From contig OZ035961.1 of assembly GCA_964034945.1 (NCBI GenBank), forward strand, positions 66,686,031 to 66,750,030: 64,000 nt of DNA. Direction: 5' to 3'. The DNA comes from Chrysopilus asiliformis (lineage: Eukaryota > Arthropoda > Insecta > Diptera > Rhagionidae). Below the pieces are notes generated by a model that saw only the letters and a list, made by a program, of their open reading frames with translations, was not told where the DNA came from and searched no databases. Each line of letters starts with the position of its first letter. The first letter of the stretch is position 1. The translations under genes and the position numbers were made by a program. Of the stretch, positions 42,857 to 54,030 are shown piece after piece.

Positions 42857-45390
42857 AACTCCTTTTTATGCTTAGAATTCTCTACTTATGGTCGAAGCTT
42901 ATGGTCGAAGCCGGGATTATTGTCCATTTTAAATGGACGCAACAATTTCCTTTCAATAATTTTTGTGAAAAATCAAAAAATTTAAACAAAGAATTGACAT
43001 AAAACCAATAAAATTACTATAGTAACAAGTTAACTGTACCAAATTTTTTACCAATAAAATTTTCTCCCGAGATTTTTTTAAAAATTAAGGTGCTTGTTTA
43101 ATTTTAGTGATACCTATACGATAATCCACTTTGAACTTTTCAGATGTTTTAGTATAAAACACTGTGACTTCTACATTAGCTGTATTTCTGAATGATGCGA
43201 TTTGAGATCTATATGGATAATTTAAAAAAACGTAAGCAAGTTTATTGTGGTTTTAAATATGTTTTTAGACTATGTTGTAACCCGAATGATGTAGCAATAA
43301 CTATTAAAATCACAAAACCCATGACTATGATTACACACGGATTGAATAAACCGACGGCTTAAACCTCTTGTGATTACACGAGATAAACTGAACCCCACAC
43401 CGACAAGTGGAACAAATGAAAACTAGGCCATTTTTATTTCAGCAACATCGTGGTCAGAGATAATTTATCGGAATTTCGTAGGATTGTGGGGCCAAATTAA
43501 AGTTATTAATAATTTTTAAAATATTACTGATTGTATAAAGTCAATAAAGGGTAGAATTTTTCATAAATAAATATAGCACACGTAAATAAAAACTATTCGA
43601 GATGCGCACGCTTTGGCGTCTACAAACCGAATGATTTTTTCGAAACAAGTGGGAATAGGTAGCCAATCACACATCCTATTACACTCGAACTGGAATTTTT
43701 AGTTTTCGTTCGTCTTTTCGTATCATAATTCCCACTTCGTCTCTTGCCCAACATTTCGTGAAGTCAGATGCCTTCCTCCGCCAATGTAATCACGGTCCAT
43801 GTCATTACCAGCTAGAATAAGAAATAGTATCTTTTTCTCGCCGCTAGGTTTTTCCGATTTAGGGTAATAACCCTAACGCGATGGAAATAGTATTCAATAT
43901 CCATACACCTATGAAACCAAAGATGCAAGCTGAGACACGCACCGAAGGAAATTTTTTATTTCCCATTAACTCAGAAAGCAAATCAGATCATGATCCCGAT
44001 AAAATTTGGGTTACGAATTTGTATGAGAGTTAATCCGGATTTCTCAGCGGATCATTAAAAAAACACAGCTATAATAAAAAATCATTCCTGTCATATATGT
44101 AATTTCAGATTGAGTTTTTTTTTACAAAAATGGATAAATTGAATAAATCGGGTTCCTTTTGAATTTAGTCATCCAAAGAATGAATCACAAAAATCAATCT
44201 CTGTGCATTCTATATACCATTTGATCTTACATAATTTAACATATTATTTAACAGTTCCAGATTTAGTACTTGTACTATTTTCATTACATCCGGTGAACTT
44301 CTTTTTAAAATATTCGATTATAGAAATGATGTTAGTAATTCAAAAATTTGATCCAGACCGAGTTAATATGTGATAGACATTTCAATATCTTAACAGTTAT
44401 CTCTTAAAATCTGACAACAACTCAATGTTACGGATTTTATTATAGCGATATTTAATGCATGATCAATCCATAAGTATTTGCCGCTTTGAAACAATCATAA
44501 CGTACTTTGCACACACATGTGAAAACTTGACATACTCGGTTATTCTCAAAAAAATTTCCGTGTTCAATTTAAATGTAAAAAAAAGATTCGTGTTACATTA
44601 TATCAAACGAAAAGTGATTGAATCCATTTCAATCTGCCACGCTTAAAAAAAAATATGTGTAATACTCTTTGATCTTAGAGATTCAAATATGGGAAAAAGT
44701 ATAAAGTCAAAAAATATTTTGTTATATTTACAGTGGTATGGCGGGAGGCAATTGAATAAGTTGAATCAACCAAAATTTTAAAATAATATTTTAATCTCTT
44801 TTTCATTGAGTGACATTGTGTCGTGTGCATTAAAATGAACATATAATCCATCCCCCTAAAAAACGTGCTATTATTCTAATTTAACAATATAGAAAAGTTT
44901 GGTTATAAGAGGCAAACCATCAGTTTGGTTAAGATGAATAAATAGTTTACTTGATAAAATTGGTCCTCCCGCAAGTCATATGATGTTCTGATATTCTCAA
45001 GTAATCTTGTTTTTCAAGAGTTTCTCTATTGTTGACTATAAAAACCGGTAAAAGTGAAATCAAATCCAATCAAATAAATGTCAACTGCTAGGCACAGCTC
45101 TTTTTTTTGTAAATATCTTCCACATGACTGCTTAGCGTCAAAATCAATTCCTAATTTTTCAAAAGAAAAAAACGCGAATATATTGTATGTGTGTGAAATG
45201 TGTCCTATACCTGACTAACATAAACGTTATGAACATTTCTCAAGAGAAAGAACTGTAATCGGAAAGACTCTTAACGCCCTCATTCCAAGCAATTATTTGT
45301 ATTTTACAAATTTTCCAAGTGAAATTTCAAGAAAAAATATTATGTTTAAAATATTTGTCATTTTATGAGGTAAAGAACGATGCACGAAAA
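42857..45390. other. Unassigned AT-rich DNA
   Basis: The longest stretch in the window in which nothing was recognised. A patch at 43600-43860 is less AT-rich (GCACGCTTTGGCGTCTAC; CCTTCCTCCGCCAATGTAAT) but has no sustained frame; if the window contains non-repetitive host DNA this is a good place for it. Confidence 0.45.
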
Positions 45391-45430
45391 TGCCCCTTGA
45401 CTAATTTTTGGGTTTCACATTCGTTGTACC

Positions 45431-46504
45431 TAGGGAATGCAATACCGGTATTCCGGTATCCCGAAAACCGGGATACCGGTCATTTTTGTCCGGTATTAAA
45501 TCCCGGTTTTCGAAGATTCAATACCGGTATTTCGGTATTGAATTAACCCTAGACCCGTGTACTGGGCACTGAGTGCCCAGAACGATTTTTGAACCGAAAT
45601 TAAACATATTTTTAATAAAGAATATGATGAAATGCAATATATTTCTGAAAAAAATATATTCTGAACTGTATGTTAGACTACAAAAAAATACAGATGTCCA
45701 AAATTGCATATCTCCGGGGAGTTGAGGCAGCTGTAAAAAAAAAATGCGTGATATCATGTACTTGGGCACTCAGTGCCCAACTCAGTACATTTTGTATGAA
45801 AATTCTTTTTATTTTGACCACAGCTTTGGGTTTTTCCCCTTTTATGATTCTTGTATGCAGATATTATATTGTATTGTTTTATTATATTATTTATATTGTA
45901 TTGTTGTGATGTATTGTATTGTCTTTCGTTATACGAGCTTATAAGGTGGTCTATATTCTGAGTCGATTTTTGAGTCGGAAGATATTTCCATTTCACAACA
46001 GAGACAATTCGTTTTAGAAGTTTATTCTGTATCGCAATTGCAAAGCATTCATTTTTCTATTACCTATTAATATCATCGCATAGAACTGTAAAGCAATGCA
46101 CGCGTGTCCAGTCACCTAGCTCCACGTGAGATAGACAATACCAAATTCAAAGTTGGGTGAGCGCTCAGGTGACGGCGTCGCTTGGGTGAGAAAGACAATA
46201 CGGGTGAAAATATTTTTCCTACCGTTCTTATTTATTTGTGTAAAGTGTAAGTTCGGTGGAGATAAAACCAGACGAACATTTACTGAAATCAAAACTGCAC
46301 GCCAAATAAACTTTTGGGTGTGTATTCTTAGTTATTTGAATCTTAAAAATAAAAGTACAGCAAATTTGAACTGAATAATTTAACAAGGAAGTTTTAACAC
46401 AAATAATTTCGTTGAAAACCGGTTTTAATACCGGGATCCCGGTATTATCATTTTACAATACCGAAATACCAGTATAGAGATTTTCTCCGGTATTGCATTC
46501 CCTA
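45431..46504. mobile_element. hAT element, 1074 bp
   Basis: Terminal repeats TAGGGAATGCAATACCGG / complement, flanked by the perfect 8-bp duplication GTTGTACC (45423-45430, 46505-46512). Both ends are crowded with ACCGGTATT and CCGGGAT phrases, likely transposase-binding repeats. No hAT transposase remains; the interior holds a piggyBac-like end. Confidence 0.93.
45547..45800. mobile_element. Truncated piggyBac-like end (candidate)
   Basis: TTAA (45543-45546) is followed by CCCTAGACCCGTGT and a perfect hairpin CTGGGCACTGAGTGCCCAG. A second hairpin TTGGGCACTCAGTGCCCAA lies at about 45764, in inverted context (..AGTACA beyond it against TGTACT before the first). TTAA-CCC with a subterminal palindrome resembles piggyBac ends. 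The far TTAA end was not found. Confidence 0.42.
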
Positions 46505-47086
46505 GTTGTACCTGCATTGGACAGGTAATTTGCTCTAGTTTCATGGATATAAGCTCGTTTTTAACGGGGAACTGCAGGGGGATGGTGAGCTGCCATCTTA
46601 GACGCAATGGAAGTGAAAATCATAATCTAAGATGGCAGCTGACCATCCCCTTGCAGTTCCCCGTTAAAAAAGAGCTTATATTTATGAAACTAGAGTAAAT
46701 CACTTTTCCAATGCAGGTACAGCGAAAGTGAAATCCCAACTGGTTCAAAAGTTAGCCCGGGTCATAAAAATCTTCGAATCCTGCATGGTTCTTTCTACAA
46801 ATCATGGCATATTTTTATTAAACTTTCTACCTTCCCTCATTTTTTATTCCAATCATGATCACACATTTTTGGTTGAATAAAATTAATTATCTTGGGAAAT
46901 ATTTTATGTTTTACCTTAAAAATCTGAAGATTAAATTTTATCCCCCTATCGTTTTCCATAAATATTACACCAATTAATGAATAATTATTGATAAATATAA
47001 ACATACACTGCTGTATTAAAATAAAGGCATTATAATTATATAATTATTAGGTTTTTTTATATATAGTTTGTTTAATAAATAAATAT

Positions 47087-47472
47087 AAACATAACAAAAG
47101 CTATAATTGCCAATCTGGCAATCATTGGAGACCCGTATGGTGATATTCGTATCAAAATTCGAACAGTTATACCAAAATTCCACTTTGAAGTCAAACTTTC
47201 CAATAAGATTTTTTAAAATTTATTCCAATCGGATTTTGATGTATGGGAGCTTTATGTAGAATCATATCCTAAATAACTTTTGTTCTTGGACTTTTTTGAT
47301 AAGATGCACCGTTTTTGAGATATTCACAAAAAACGATTTCGTTCGTATGGGGGGTACCCCCCCTAATGGTCCATATTTGCCCATTAACGAACTTAGTCTC
47401 GCATTTTACGAAAAACGGATCTGTGCAAAATTTCAAGTCTCTAGCTCAATCCGTGCGCCAGCAATCCGCGCC

Positions 47473-47503
<31 letters not shown>

Positions 47504-47674
47504 GACGGACAGACGGACAGACGGACAGACGGACGGACATGCTAAATTCAACTTTTTTTATCATTCTAAACACACTGGTGTAATTCATTTTTTTGTGCGA
47601 TGACGGGATCTTGGCGTTACAAACGGTAAGGCAAAGTTAATATACCCTTTGGTTTCACCATACGGGTATAAAAA
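47087..47674 (-). mobile_element. mini-me/DINE-like element, copy 7
   Basis: Complete copy with all landmarks: stem-loop at about 47108, subterminal repeat at about 47131, GGGGGGTACCCCCC at about 47349-47362, core at 47473-47539 and terminus CCATACGGGTATAAAAA near 47674. Lies 235 bp from copy 8 in the opposite orientation. Confidence 0.88.
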
Positions 47675-47909
47675 GATAAATTCCACTGATTTACTCATTA
47701 CAGTATCTCCCGAACCACTAAACCGATTGCCGTGGAATTTTGCACACATATTCGTTTTACCTCATAGGTTTGTCAAAATGGAAGGTCCTGTAAGGATAAT
47801 GCAGATATTCGTTTTCCCATTTTTCCTCTGAAAAACTGGCAATCTGGGGTTTTCGGGGCTGCTAAATTCAAATGGGAGGTCCTGAAGGCACACGAGTTTC
47901 TTTTTTAAG
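47675..47909. other. Spacer between two convergent DINE copies
   Basis: Contains CCTGTAAGGATAATGCAGAT and CTGGCAATCTGGGGTTTTCG phrases seen in related form around 60530-60690, 51480 and 24620. These look like pieces of another dispersed family (ATCCTTACAGGACC type) that I could not delimit. Confidence 0.4.
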
Positions 47910-48459
47910 TTTTTATACCCGTATGGTGAAACCAAAGGGTATATTAGATTTGCCTTACCGTTTGTAACGCCAAGATCCCGTCATCACACAAAAAAATGAA
48001 TCACACCAGTGTGTTTAGAATGATAAAAAAAAGTTGAATTTAGCATGTCTGTCCGTCCGTCCGTCCGTCTGTCTGTGGCGCGGATTGCGGGTGCATGGAT
48101 TGAGCTAGAGACTTGAAATTTTGCACAGATCCGTTTTTCGTAAAATGCGAGGCTAAGTTCGTTAATGGGCAAAAATGGACCATTAGGGGGGGTAGCTCCC
48201 ATACGAACGAAAACTTTTTTTCTGAATATCTCAAAAACGGTGAATTTTATCAAAAAAGTCCAAGAACAAAAGTTATTTAGGATATGATTCTACATAAAAC
48301 TCCCATACATGAAAATCCGATTGGAATAAATTTTAAAAAATCTTATTGGAAAATTTGACTTCAAAGAGTAATTTTGATACAACTGTTCGCCGTTCACTTA
48401 AATCACCATACGGGTTTTCAATAATTGCCAGATTGGCAATTATAGCTTTTGTTATGTTT
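47910..48459 (+). mobile_element. mini-me/DINE-like element, copy 8
   Basis: Plus-strand copy with a short core (TCTGTCCGTCCGTCC near 48047-48075) and a mutated palindrome (GGGGGGTAGCTCCC near 48185). Both subterminal repeats and the stem-loop ATTGCCAGATTGGCAAT are intact. A hAT element begins 12 bp downstream. Confidence 0.87.
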
Positions 48460-48471
48460 TATTATTATAAA

Positions 48472-49585
48472 CAGGGATTGAAAAAGCAAAGCAAATCAGC
48501 AAACAGCAAGCTAAAACTTGCTTTGCTTTGCTGTGACGGAGAAATGCTGTGCTTAAAAAATGCTGTGCTTATTTTCAGTGCTGTGCTGAGAATCGAAAAT
48601 TTTTATTGCTTTGCTTTGCTTTTTGTACTTCGTTCTGCTGTGCTTAAGCAGTGCTGAAATTTGCTTAAGCAATGCTGATTTGCTTTCCTTTGTGTTTCTT
48701 ATACAGGAATATCGATTTCTTTTTTGGAAAATAGTACGGAGCAAAATAAAATTAGGGAGGAAATTCCTGAACAGCACATGACTTTCTTATACAACAAAAA
48801 AAAATTTTTTTTAGGAAAATACCCTAGAGCAAAATAAAATTAGGGAAATTTTTTTTTGTTGTATAAGAAAGTCGTGTGCTGTTCAGAAATTTTCTCCCTA
48901 ATTTTATTTTGCTCTAGGGTATTTTCCTAAAAAAAATTTTTTTTTGTTGTATAAGAAAGTCATGTGCTGTTCAGGAATTTCCTCCCTAATTTTATTTTGC
49001 TCTAGGGTATTTTCCTAAAAAAAATTTTTTTTTGTTGTATAAGAAAGTCGTGTGCTGTTCAGAAATTTTCTCCCTATTTTTATTTTGCTCTAGGGTATTT
49101 TCTTGAAAAAAAATTTTTTTTGTTATATAAGAAAGTCATGTGCTGTTCAGAAATTTCCACCCTAATTTTATTTTGCTCTAGGGTATTTCGCTGAAAAAAT
49201 TTTTTTTTTTGTATAAGAAAGTCGTGTGCTGTTCAGGAATTTCCTCCCTAATTTTATTTTGCTCTGTACTATTTTCCAAAAAAAGAAATCGATATTCCTG
49301 TATAAGAAACACAAAGGAAAGCAAATCAGCATTGCTTAAGCAAATTCCAGCACTGCTTAAGCACAGTGGTGAAATTCTAAGCAAATTTCACCACTGCTTA
49401 AATTTTGCTTAAGCAAATTTCAGCACAGCATTTCCCACTTGATTGCTTCGACGAAGCATTTTTTTGCTTTGCTGGTGCTTAATGCTCCTGAAGTGCTTTG
49501 CTTTAAGCAAAGCCATTTACGTTTAATTCAGCACAGCAAAGCATCAGCATCAGCACGAGAATTAAGCAAAGCAGTTTAAACCCTG
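48472..49585. mobile_element. hAT element with internal tandem repeats, 1114 bp
   Basis: Ends CAGGGATTGAAAAAGCAAAG and ..GCAGTTTAAACCCTG; flanked by ATTATAAA (48464-48471) and ATTATAAC (49586-49593), an 8-bp duplication with one change. The subterminal regions are dominated by GCTTTGCT / GCTTAAGCA / AGCACAGCA phrases on both sides, in inverted arrangement. The centre is an 88-bp tandem array. Confidence 0.86.
48700..49310. repeat. 88-bp tandem repeat with inverted first units
   Basis: About five direct units each contain GTATAAGAAAGTCGTGTGCT, GTTCAGAAATTT, CTCCCTAATTTTATTTTGCT and CTAGGGTATTTTCCT. The first unit and a half (48700-48850) are in the opposite orientation, so the array begins with a palindromic switch near 48855. 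The GAACAGCACATGACTTTCTT phrase also occurs at 7014 (as GAAACGCACATGACTTTCTT) and 62650. Confidence 0.88.
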
Positions 49586-49663
49586 ATTATAACTATAACT
49601 TTTATAACTCCCGGACGAGATTTTCTCCGGAAAATCTGAGCAAAAAGATAATCACGTTACCCA

Positions 49664-50042
49664 CAGAGCTGGGCATACTTCAGTACATTTGATACTGCAG
49701 TACACGAGCAGTACCAGTACATAGATACTTGTACTGGGCTTGCCACCAGTATCAATACCTTTTTTCAAGTAGGTACTTTTGCAAAAGTACTGGAATTTTT
49801 TCAAGTATTTTTCGCGAAAGTACTGATATTTTTCAAGTACATAGCACTGGTACTGGAGTTTCAGTACCAGTACCGATGTTGGTATTTTTGTACTGCTCAG
49901 TCAGAGCAATACCAGTACAAAATTTACTGGTACTGAAATCTCAGTACCAGTACTTTTTGTACTGATACTGAAATGCGGTTAAAAGTATCATTACCATATA
50001 CTGGTACTGATACTTGAGTATTGAGTATTTTGCCCAGCTCTG
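49664..50042. mobile_element. 379-bp hAT-type MITE
   Basis: CAGAGCTGGGCATACT .. TATTTTGCCCAGCTCTG, flanked by the perfect 8-bp duplication GTTACCCA (49656-49663, 50043-50050). Interior consists of GTACTGGTACTG / CAGTACCAGTAC phrases in both orientations. Non-coding. Confidence 0.93.
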
Positions 50043-50469
50043 GTTACCCATAGAGGACCTTCCATTATTCTTACCAGTGTTGTGCCGGTTTTTTACGTAA
50101 AGTAATTTACCTAGTTTTTTACGCGTAAAAAATTACGCGTAAAAAACCTCAATTTTAACGTGAAAACGTAAAAAACGTAAAAAACTGTAAAAAACCTAAA
50201 ACATTGATGATAAAAAATTTAATAAGTAGCCATTCACTAAATATAGTAATTATTCGTAAATAAATCATCTTAGAACAATAAAAAGGTTAATAGTCTTCAG
50301 CAAACACAGAAAAGAATTCAAAAGCAATTCCTCTTGCAAGTGAAAAAGATTTTAAACTCGGAGTTCAAAAACTGTTTATATCCTTTCATTACATTACGTC
50401 CGCCTACTCATTTTAACGTTAATTAATGTGAATAATGTGGAGAGATTTGCGACATATGGGCTATTTTAA

Positions 50470-50999
50470 CCCTTTGTTGCAGTGTTGTTGTACAACAACA
50501 CCTTTTCTAATTCAGTTTTTTAATATTATAACATATATTTCATGCACTTATATTGACTAAATTCAATTCGTAAGTATCCTAGGACATCAATTGTTATGAA
50601 AAAAAAGTAATATGCGTTTTTTTTTATAATTACTGCATTTTATAAATAAAGAGCAAAAAAGTAGCTATTTTGCAGATTAAATGTAACTGTGGCAAAACTA
50701 TTACAGTTAAAAAATCGGTAATTAGCTTTATAAAGGTTTTTGGGGTCGCTAATTACGAATCTGAAGTCAAAACTTCAAAATTCAAAATGGCGGATCCAAT
50801 ATGGCGGTCAAAAAAGATAAAATTACGTACTAGTTTTCACCGTAATCTAATGAATTTTATCTTTTTTCACCGCCATATTGGATCCGCCATTTTGATTTTT
50901 GAAGTTTTGACTTCAGATTCGTAATCAGCGACCCCAAAAACCCTTGGATACCAAAAATCATGAAAATTAATTCCATAGAAAAATGTATGCATGAAAGGG
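50470..50999. mobile_element. piggyBac-like element nested in hAT, 530 bp
   Basis: TTAA (50466-50469) CCCTTTGTTGCAG .. GTATGCATGAAAGGG TTAA (51000-51003). A perfect 20-bp palindrome, GTGTTGTTGTACAACAACAC, sits just inside the left end. CCC..GGG ends, TTAA duplication and a subterminal hairpin suit piggyBac. Contains a foldback (50735-50942). Confidence 0.8.
50735..50942. repeat. Foldback inside the piggyBac-like element
   Basis: Arms of about 90 bp: GGTTTTTGGGGTCGCTAATT, CTGAAGTCAAAACTTC, AAAATGGCGGATCCAATATG .. and their complements, around ACGTACTAGTTTTCACC. The motif TTCGTAATCAGCGACCCC of the right arm recurs at about 60468 and, changed, at 60585. Confidence 0.9.
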
Positions 51000-51610
51000 T
51001 TAAAGAAACATATTTGGACTAGTTCTTGCAGCAACAAGCGTAATTTTAAAGTTTGCATCAAAAAATCGTTTTTAAACACAAGGAGACTCATTCCGAAGGC
51101 GGAAATTGAAACAAAACTGGAAAAAGGGAAAAGAAATTCTAAAAACTGGAAAAATTCCATTCAAAAAACTGTTCTAATTTGAGTTAATAGACTGTCCTAC
51201 TTAGTAGTACAGTCTATTAAGTGCTGATGTCCACTCTCTATATTATAGGATCTCTAATAAAATGCTGAGAAAAACTTTAAAACAGACTGTCATACTTTGT
51301 AGGAACTGCGATGTCCCATTTTTTAGGTTTTTTACTATTTTTTACGTTTTTTACGGTTTTTTACGTTTTTTACGTTTTTTACGTGAAAAATGTAAAAAAC
51401 TGTTTTTTACGCCGTTTTGCCCAACACTGATTCTTACAGACTTCTTAACGTTCGAAAAACTCCCCTGAAAATTATATTATGCTTACAAGGACGAAGGATA
51501 TAAATAATGTATTGACGTCGGAGTTGCGCATGTGTGCAAAATTTTAAGTCAATCGGATGACTGGAAGTGGGTCTAAATTAGATTACAAGATTTGACCCTG
51601 CCGAAGACCA

Positions 51611-51962
51611 TGTTCAGATTGGTTGAAATAGTCCGCCTAAATAGGACGGATGAAAAATTGCTCGTATTCACATTGAGGCTATTTAAGCCAGTAGCTGGCG
51701 TGAAACATTTCTAAAGAATCGCAAGTAATATGTGGCTGCATTTTGCAATGCGACGTGTTGCTTCGAAGATGACCGAAACAATAAGGACAATGGAACACAT
51801 TCAGTATGGCAGCCAACCAATCAGAGCACGACAGGCGGAACTCTGAGAACGGAGATTTTAGTTTTGAGGAGGATTTTCCTATCAGCAGTCCCACTCCCTC
51901 ACCTTGTCTTAATGTTGCCAGTTTCTATCCTAATTAGGCGGACTATTTCAACCAATGTAAAC
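51611..51962. repeat. Inverted-repeat element candidate
   Basis: ATTGGTTGAAATAGTCCGCC (51617-) is inverted as GGCGGACTATTTCAACCAAT (-51956), with extension to CTAAATAGGA/TCCTAATTAG. No duplication was resolved. Interior is less AT-rich (CGACGTGTTGCTTCGAAGAT) and non-coding. Confidence 0.6.
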
Positions 51963-51969
51963 AGGCTCA

Positions 51970-52195
51970 AATAGACAAACAGATACGAAGGCAAGCTAAA
52001 TAAAAGGTTTGTCAAAAAAATGTCAAAGTAACTTTTTGATTTTAGATCTTTGAATGAGCGACATTAAAAGAAATGTTTGAAATAAAAGATAATAAAATTA
52101 AATATAAAATGTTGTAGATGTTTATTTCATTTAAATCATCTATAGCTGCATTAAATTTACTTTTCCCTTGAATGTTAACAGATTTTAGAAAATCA
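51970..52195. other. Unassigned DNA 3' of a candidate exon
   Basis: AT-rich; no recognised element. Confidence 0.4.
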
Positions 52196-52201
52196 TTTAT
52201 T
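52196..52201 (-). terminator. AATAAA poly(A) signal candidate
   Basis: AATAAA on the minus strand, about 35 bases beyond the stop codon of the candidate exon at 52236-52437. AATAAA is common by chance in DNA this AT-rich. Confidence 0.25.
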
Positions 52202-52235
52202 AAAGCGATTTTTTAAGATTTCTTAAAACTAAACG

Positions 52236-52437
52236 TTAAAACTTCTTGGAACTAAACGTTGAAGTGACCATCAGAAAAGCAAATACCACTGCAAATTTTG
52301 TGTTCGCATTCTTTAGAAAGTGTTTCGACAGTGATTTATCACAGACAAGGGCACCTTTATCTAAAGGACATGGCTCGATGATTATATATGAACTTCCACT
52401 TTTCAATTCTTTGTAACAGAAATTATTGTCAATATTT
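52236..52437 (-). CDS. Candidate terminal exon of an unidentified protein
   Basis: After a good minus-strand acceptor (TTTTCTAAC branch-like site, then GACTCAG at 52438-52444) the frame stays open for 66 codons to TAA at 52236-52238. It contains NNFCYKELKSGSSYIIIEPC, PLDKGALVCDKSLSKHF and a C-terminal hydrophobic run FAVVFAFLMVTSTF followed by SSKKF. Cysteines plus a hydrophobic tail would suit a secreted or membrane-anchored protein. I do not recognise the family and found no convincing upstream exon. It may be chance; it is one of only two possible host-gene traces in the window. Confidence 0.28.
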
Positions 52438-52444
52438 CTGAGTC

Positions 52445-52650
52445 AATTTAGTCGTTAGAAAATACAAAGGTGTGATTTATTGGATTCTTTATCGCTTTTT
52501 GATATTTTGCGAATATTTTTTATTACATATGCTTAGAAACTATTTTTGGATTTAATGTCAATTTGTGTTACATCAAAGATGGATTCATTTGTGAAATAAA
52601 ATTAATTAACAAAAGATATTTAGTTAATAAAAAACGAGAAGAATGTTTTA
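52445..52650. other. Unassigned AT-rich DNA
   Basis: No supported feature; would be intron if the candidate exon is real. Confidence 0.35.
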
Positions 52651-52655
52651 CTTAT

Positions 52656-52784
52656 AGGCCCTATCACAGAATCCGATACGAATGGTTCGAATCGTAAACT
52701 CAATGTTGTTGTTAGTGTTTTATACCAACAATAACATTGAGTTTACGATTCGAACCATTCGTATCGGATTCTGTGATAGGGCCT
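52656..52784. mobile_element. 129-bp hairpin MITE with TAT duplication (GGGC-end group)
   Basis: AGGCCCTATCACAGAATCCG .. CGGATTCTGTGATAGGGCCT; arms of about 58 bases are virtually identical around GTGTTTTA, so the whole element is one stem. TAT flanks both sides (52653-52655, 52785-52787). The end resembles that of 39054-39746 (GGCCCGATTCCAGAATCCG). Confidence 0.88.
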
Positions 52785-52787
52785 TAT

Positions 52788-53470
52788 AATTATACGTAGG
52801 TATTATGCATTTTTTTAAATATACAAATCATACATTTCATACATTTTAAATGAGTACTACAGAAGACCAACTAACAAAATTATTCAAGATTTATTGAAAA
52901 ATCAAGATTATGAAACCTTCAACCCTCTTCAAACTGATAAAGACTAAAGGCTGCGGTTTTAAAGATCAAAGCATATAAAAATTTTCTCGCAACAGCAGTT
53001 TCCCTCCGTTTTTATGAAATGAATAAAAATGTTAAAGTGAAAAATACATCTTGTAACAGCTTCAAGCATAATTCCTTTTGTATGCATGTTCTATAAAGAA
53101 CATTTCAAAAACATGTACTTATCTTTCTTTAAAACCTTATGCTATGGGGATAGCGCCGATAAATCTGTTACTGAAAATAAAAATCAACATATGTAAAATT
53201 TTCATGGGTGATGGTGCTGTTCTGAATAGAAATCTTGTTTCTGAGTTATTCGACTAACCTCAGATGTATCTCAGAATAAACAAATATTTTTTTTTTCGTT
53301 GATTTTATAGAACACATAAATTGAATGCACAACAAAAAGCAATGAATCGAAACAAAGAACTCAAAATCGAAATAAAAAACCGCATTGGATTAATTATTTA
53401 CAAATCATCGACACCTACAAAGTTTTATTTTAAGTCTTGATTATATTTTTTTTTTGGCATTTCATAAAGG
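52788..53470. other. Unassigned AT-rich DNA
   Basis: No supported feature. Confidence 0.45.
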
Positions 53471-53475
53471 AGGAT

Positions 53476-53968
53476 CTCCATTGCCATGACTTCTGTAACT
53501 GCAAATAAATGCAGAAAACTAGAGCAAGATAGACTTATAGAGATCTAAATAGGAATGACTGAATACAAGTATAAACGCTTTCCCTTCCAGTTTAACAATT
53601 TTATAGCAATCATATCAAACCTTATGCTATGGATATAATGTTCAAATTGGCATAGCAATAAAGCTATAGAGCTGTATGTGTGTGGTTGAATTACATGAAA
53701 AATGACAGCTACGCTATAATAGCACTTTTTATGTGTCTGTGCTCACTATTCACATAAAGGGACAATGTGTGATTGTAGTAGAAATCGCTATAAAAAAGTT
53801 CAAGTCCGTCAACTGCAACCATAAAATCGCCATAAAAAAGAGGGGAAATTATTTTTGCAGTTGCCGACAAATTTTTGCAGTTGATTCTTATCTCCCTTTC
53901 TCGCCAAGGTATCTTCACATAAATGTGTCTCTATGTTTTTGCAGTTGGGAAAAGTCATGGTAATGGAG
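53476..53968. mobile_element. TIR element candidate, about 490 bp
   Basis: CTCCATTGCCATGACTTCTG .. AACTGCAAA at the left is inverted as TTTTTGCAGTTGGGAAAAGT, CATGGTAATGGAG at the right. Inner repeats (CACATAAATGTGTC, TTTTTGCAGTTG) also recur. Target duplication not resolved. Confidence 0.45.
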
Positions 53969-54030
53969 GGCCAACTTAAGTAAAAATCTATCTAAAGGAG
54001 CTTTCAATAAGGACACTCGAAGTTTGTTAA

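Larger units (their letters stand above)
45396..46735. repeat. Foldback element split by a hAT insertion
   Basis: Right of the hAT, arms 46505-46608 and about 46630-46735 are reverse complements (GCTCGTTTTTAACGGGGAAC / GTTCCCCGTTAAAAAAGAGC; GCTGCCATCTTAGA / TCTAAGATGGCAGC). The right arm continues outward as CCAATGCAGGTACAGCGAAA, GTGAAATCCCAAC and AAAAGTTAGCC; its partner GGCTAA-like..TTTTTGGGTTTCACATTCGTTGTACC lies left of the hAT (about 45396-45430). So the hAT entered the left arm, and the right arm records the uninterrupted sequence. Confidence 0.8.
50075..51429. mobile_element. hAT element, 1355 bp
   Basis: CAGTGTTGTGCCGGTTTTTT .. TTTTGCCCAACACTG with the perfect 8-bp duplication ATTCTTAC (50067-50074, 51430-51437). 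Both ends are arrays of TTTTTTACG / CGTAAAAAA motifs. No hAT transposase survives; a piggyBac-like element is nested inside. It inserted 25 bp from the neighbouring hAT MITE. Confidence 0.93.
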
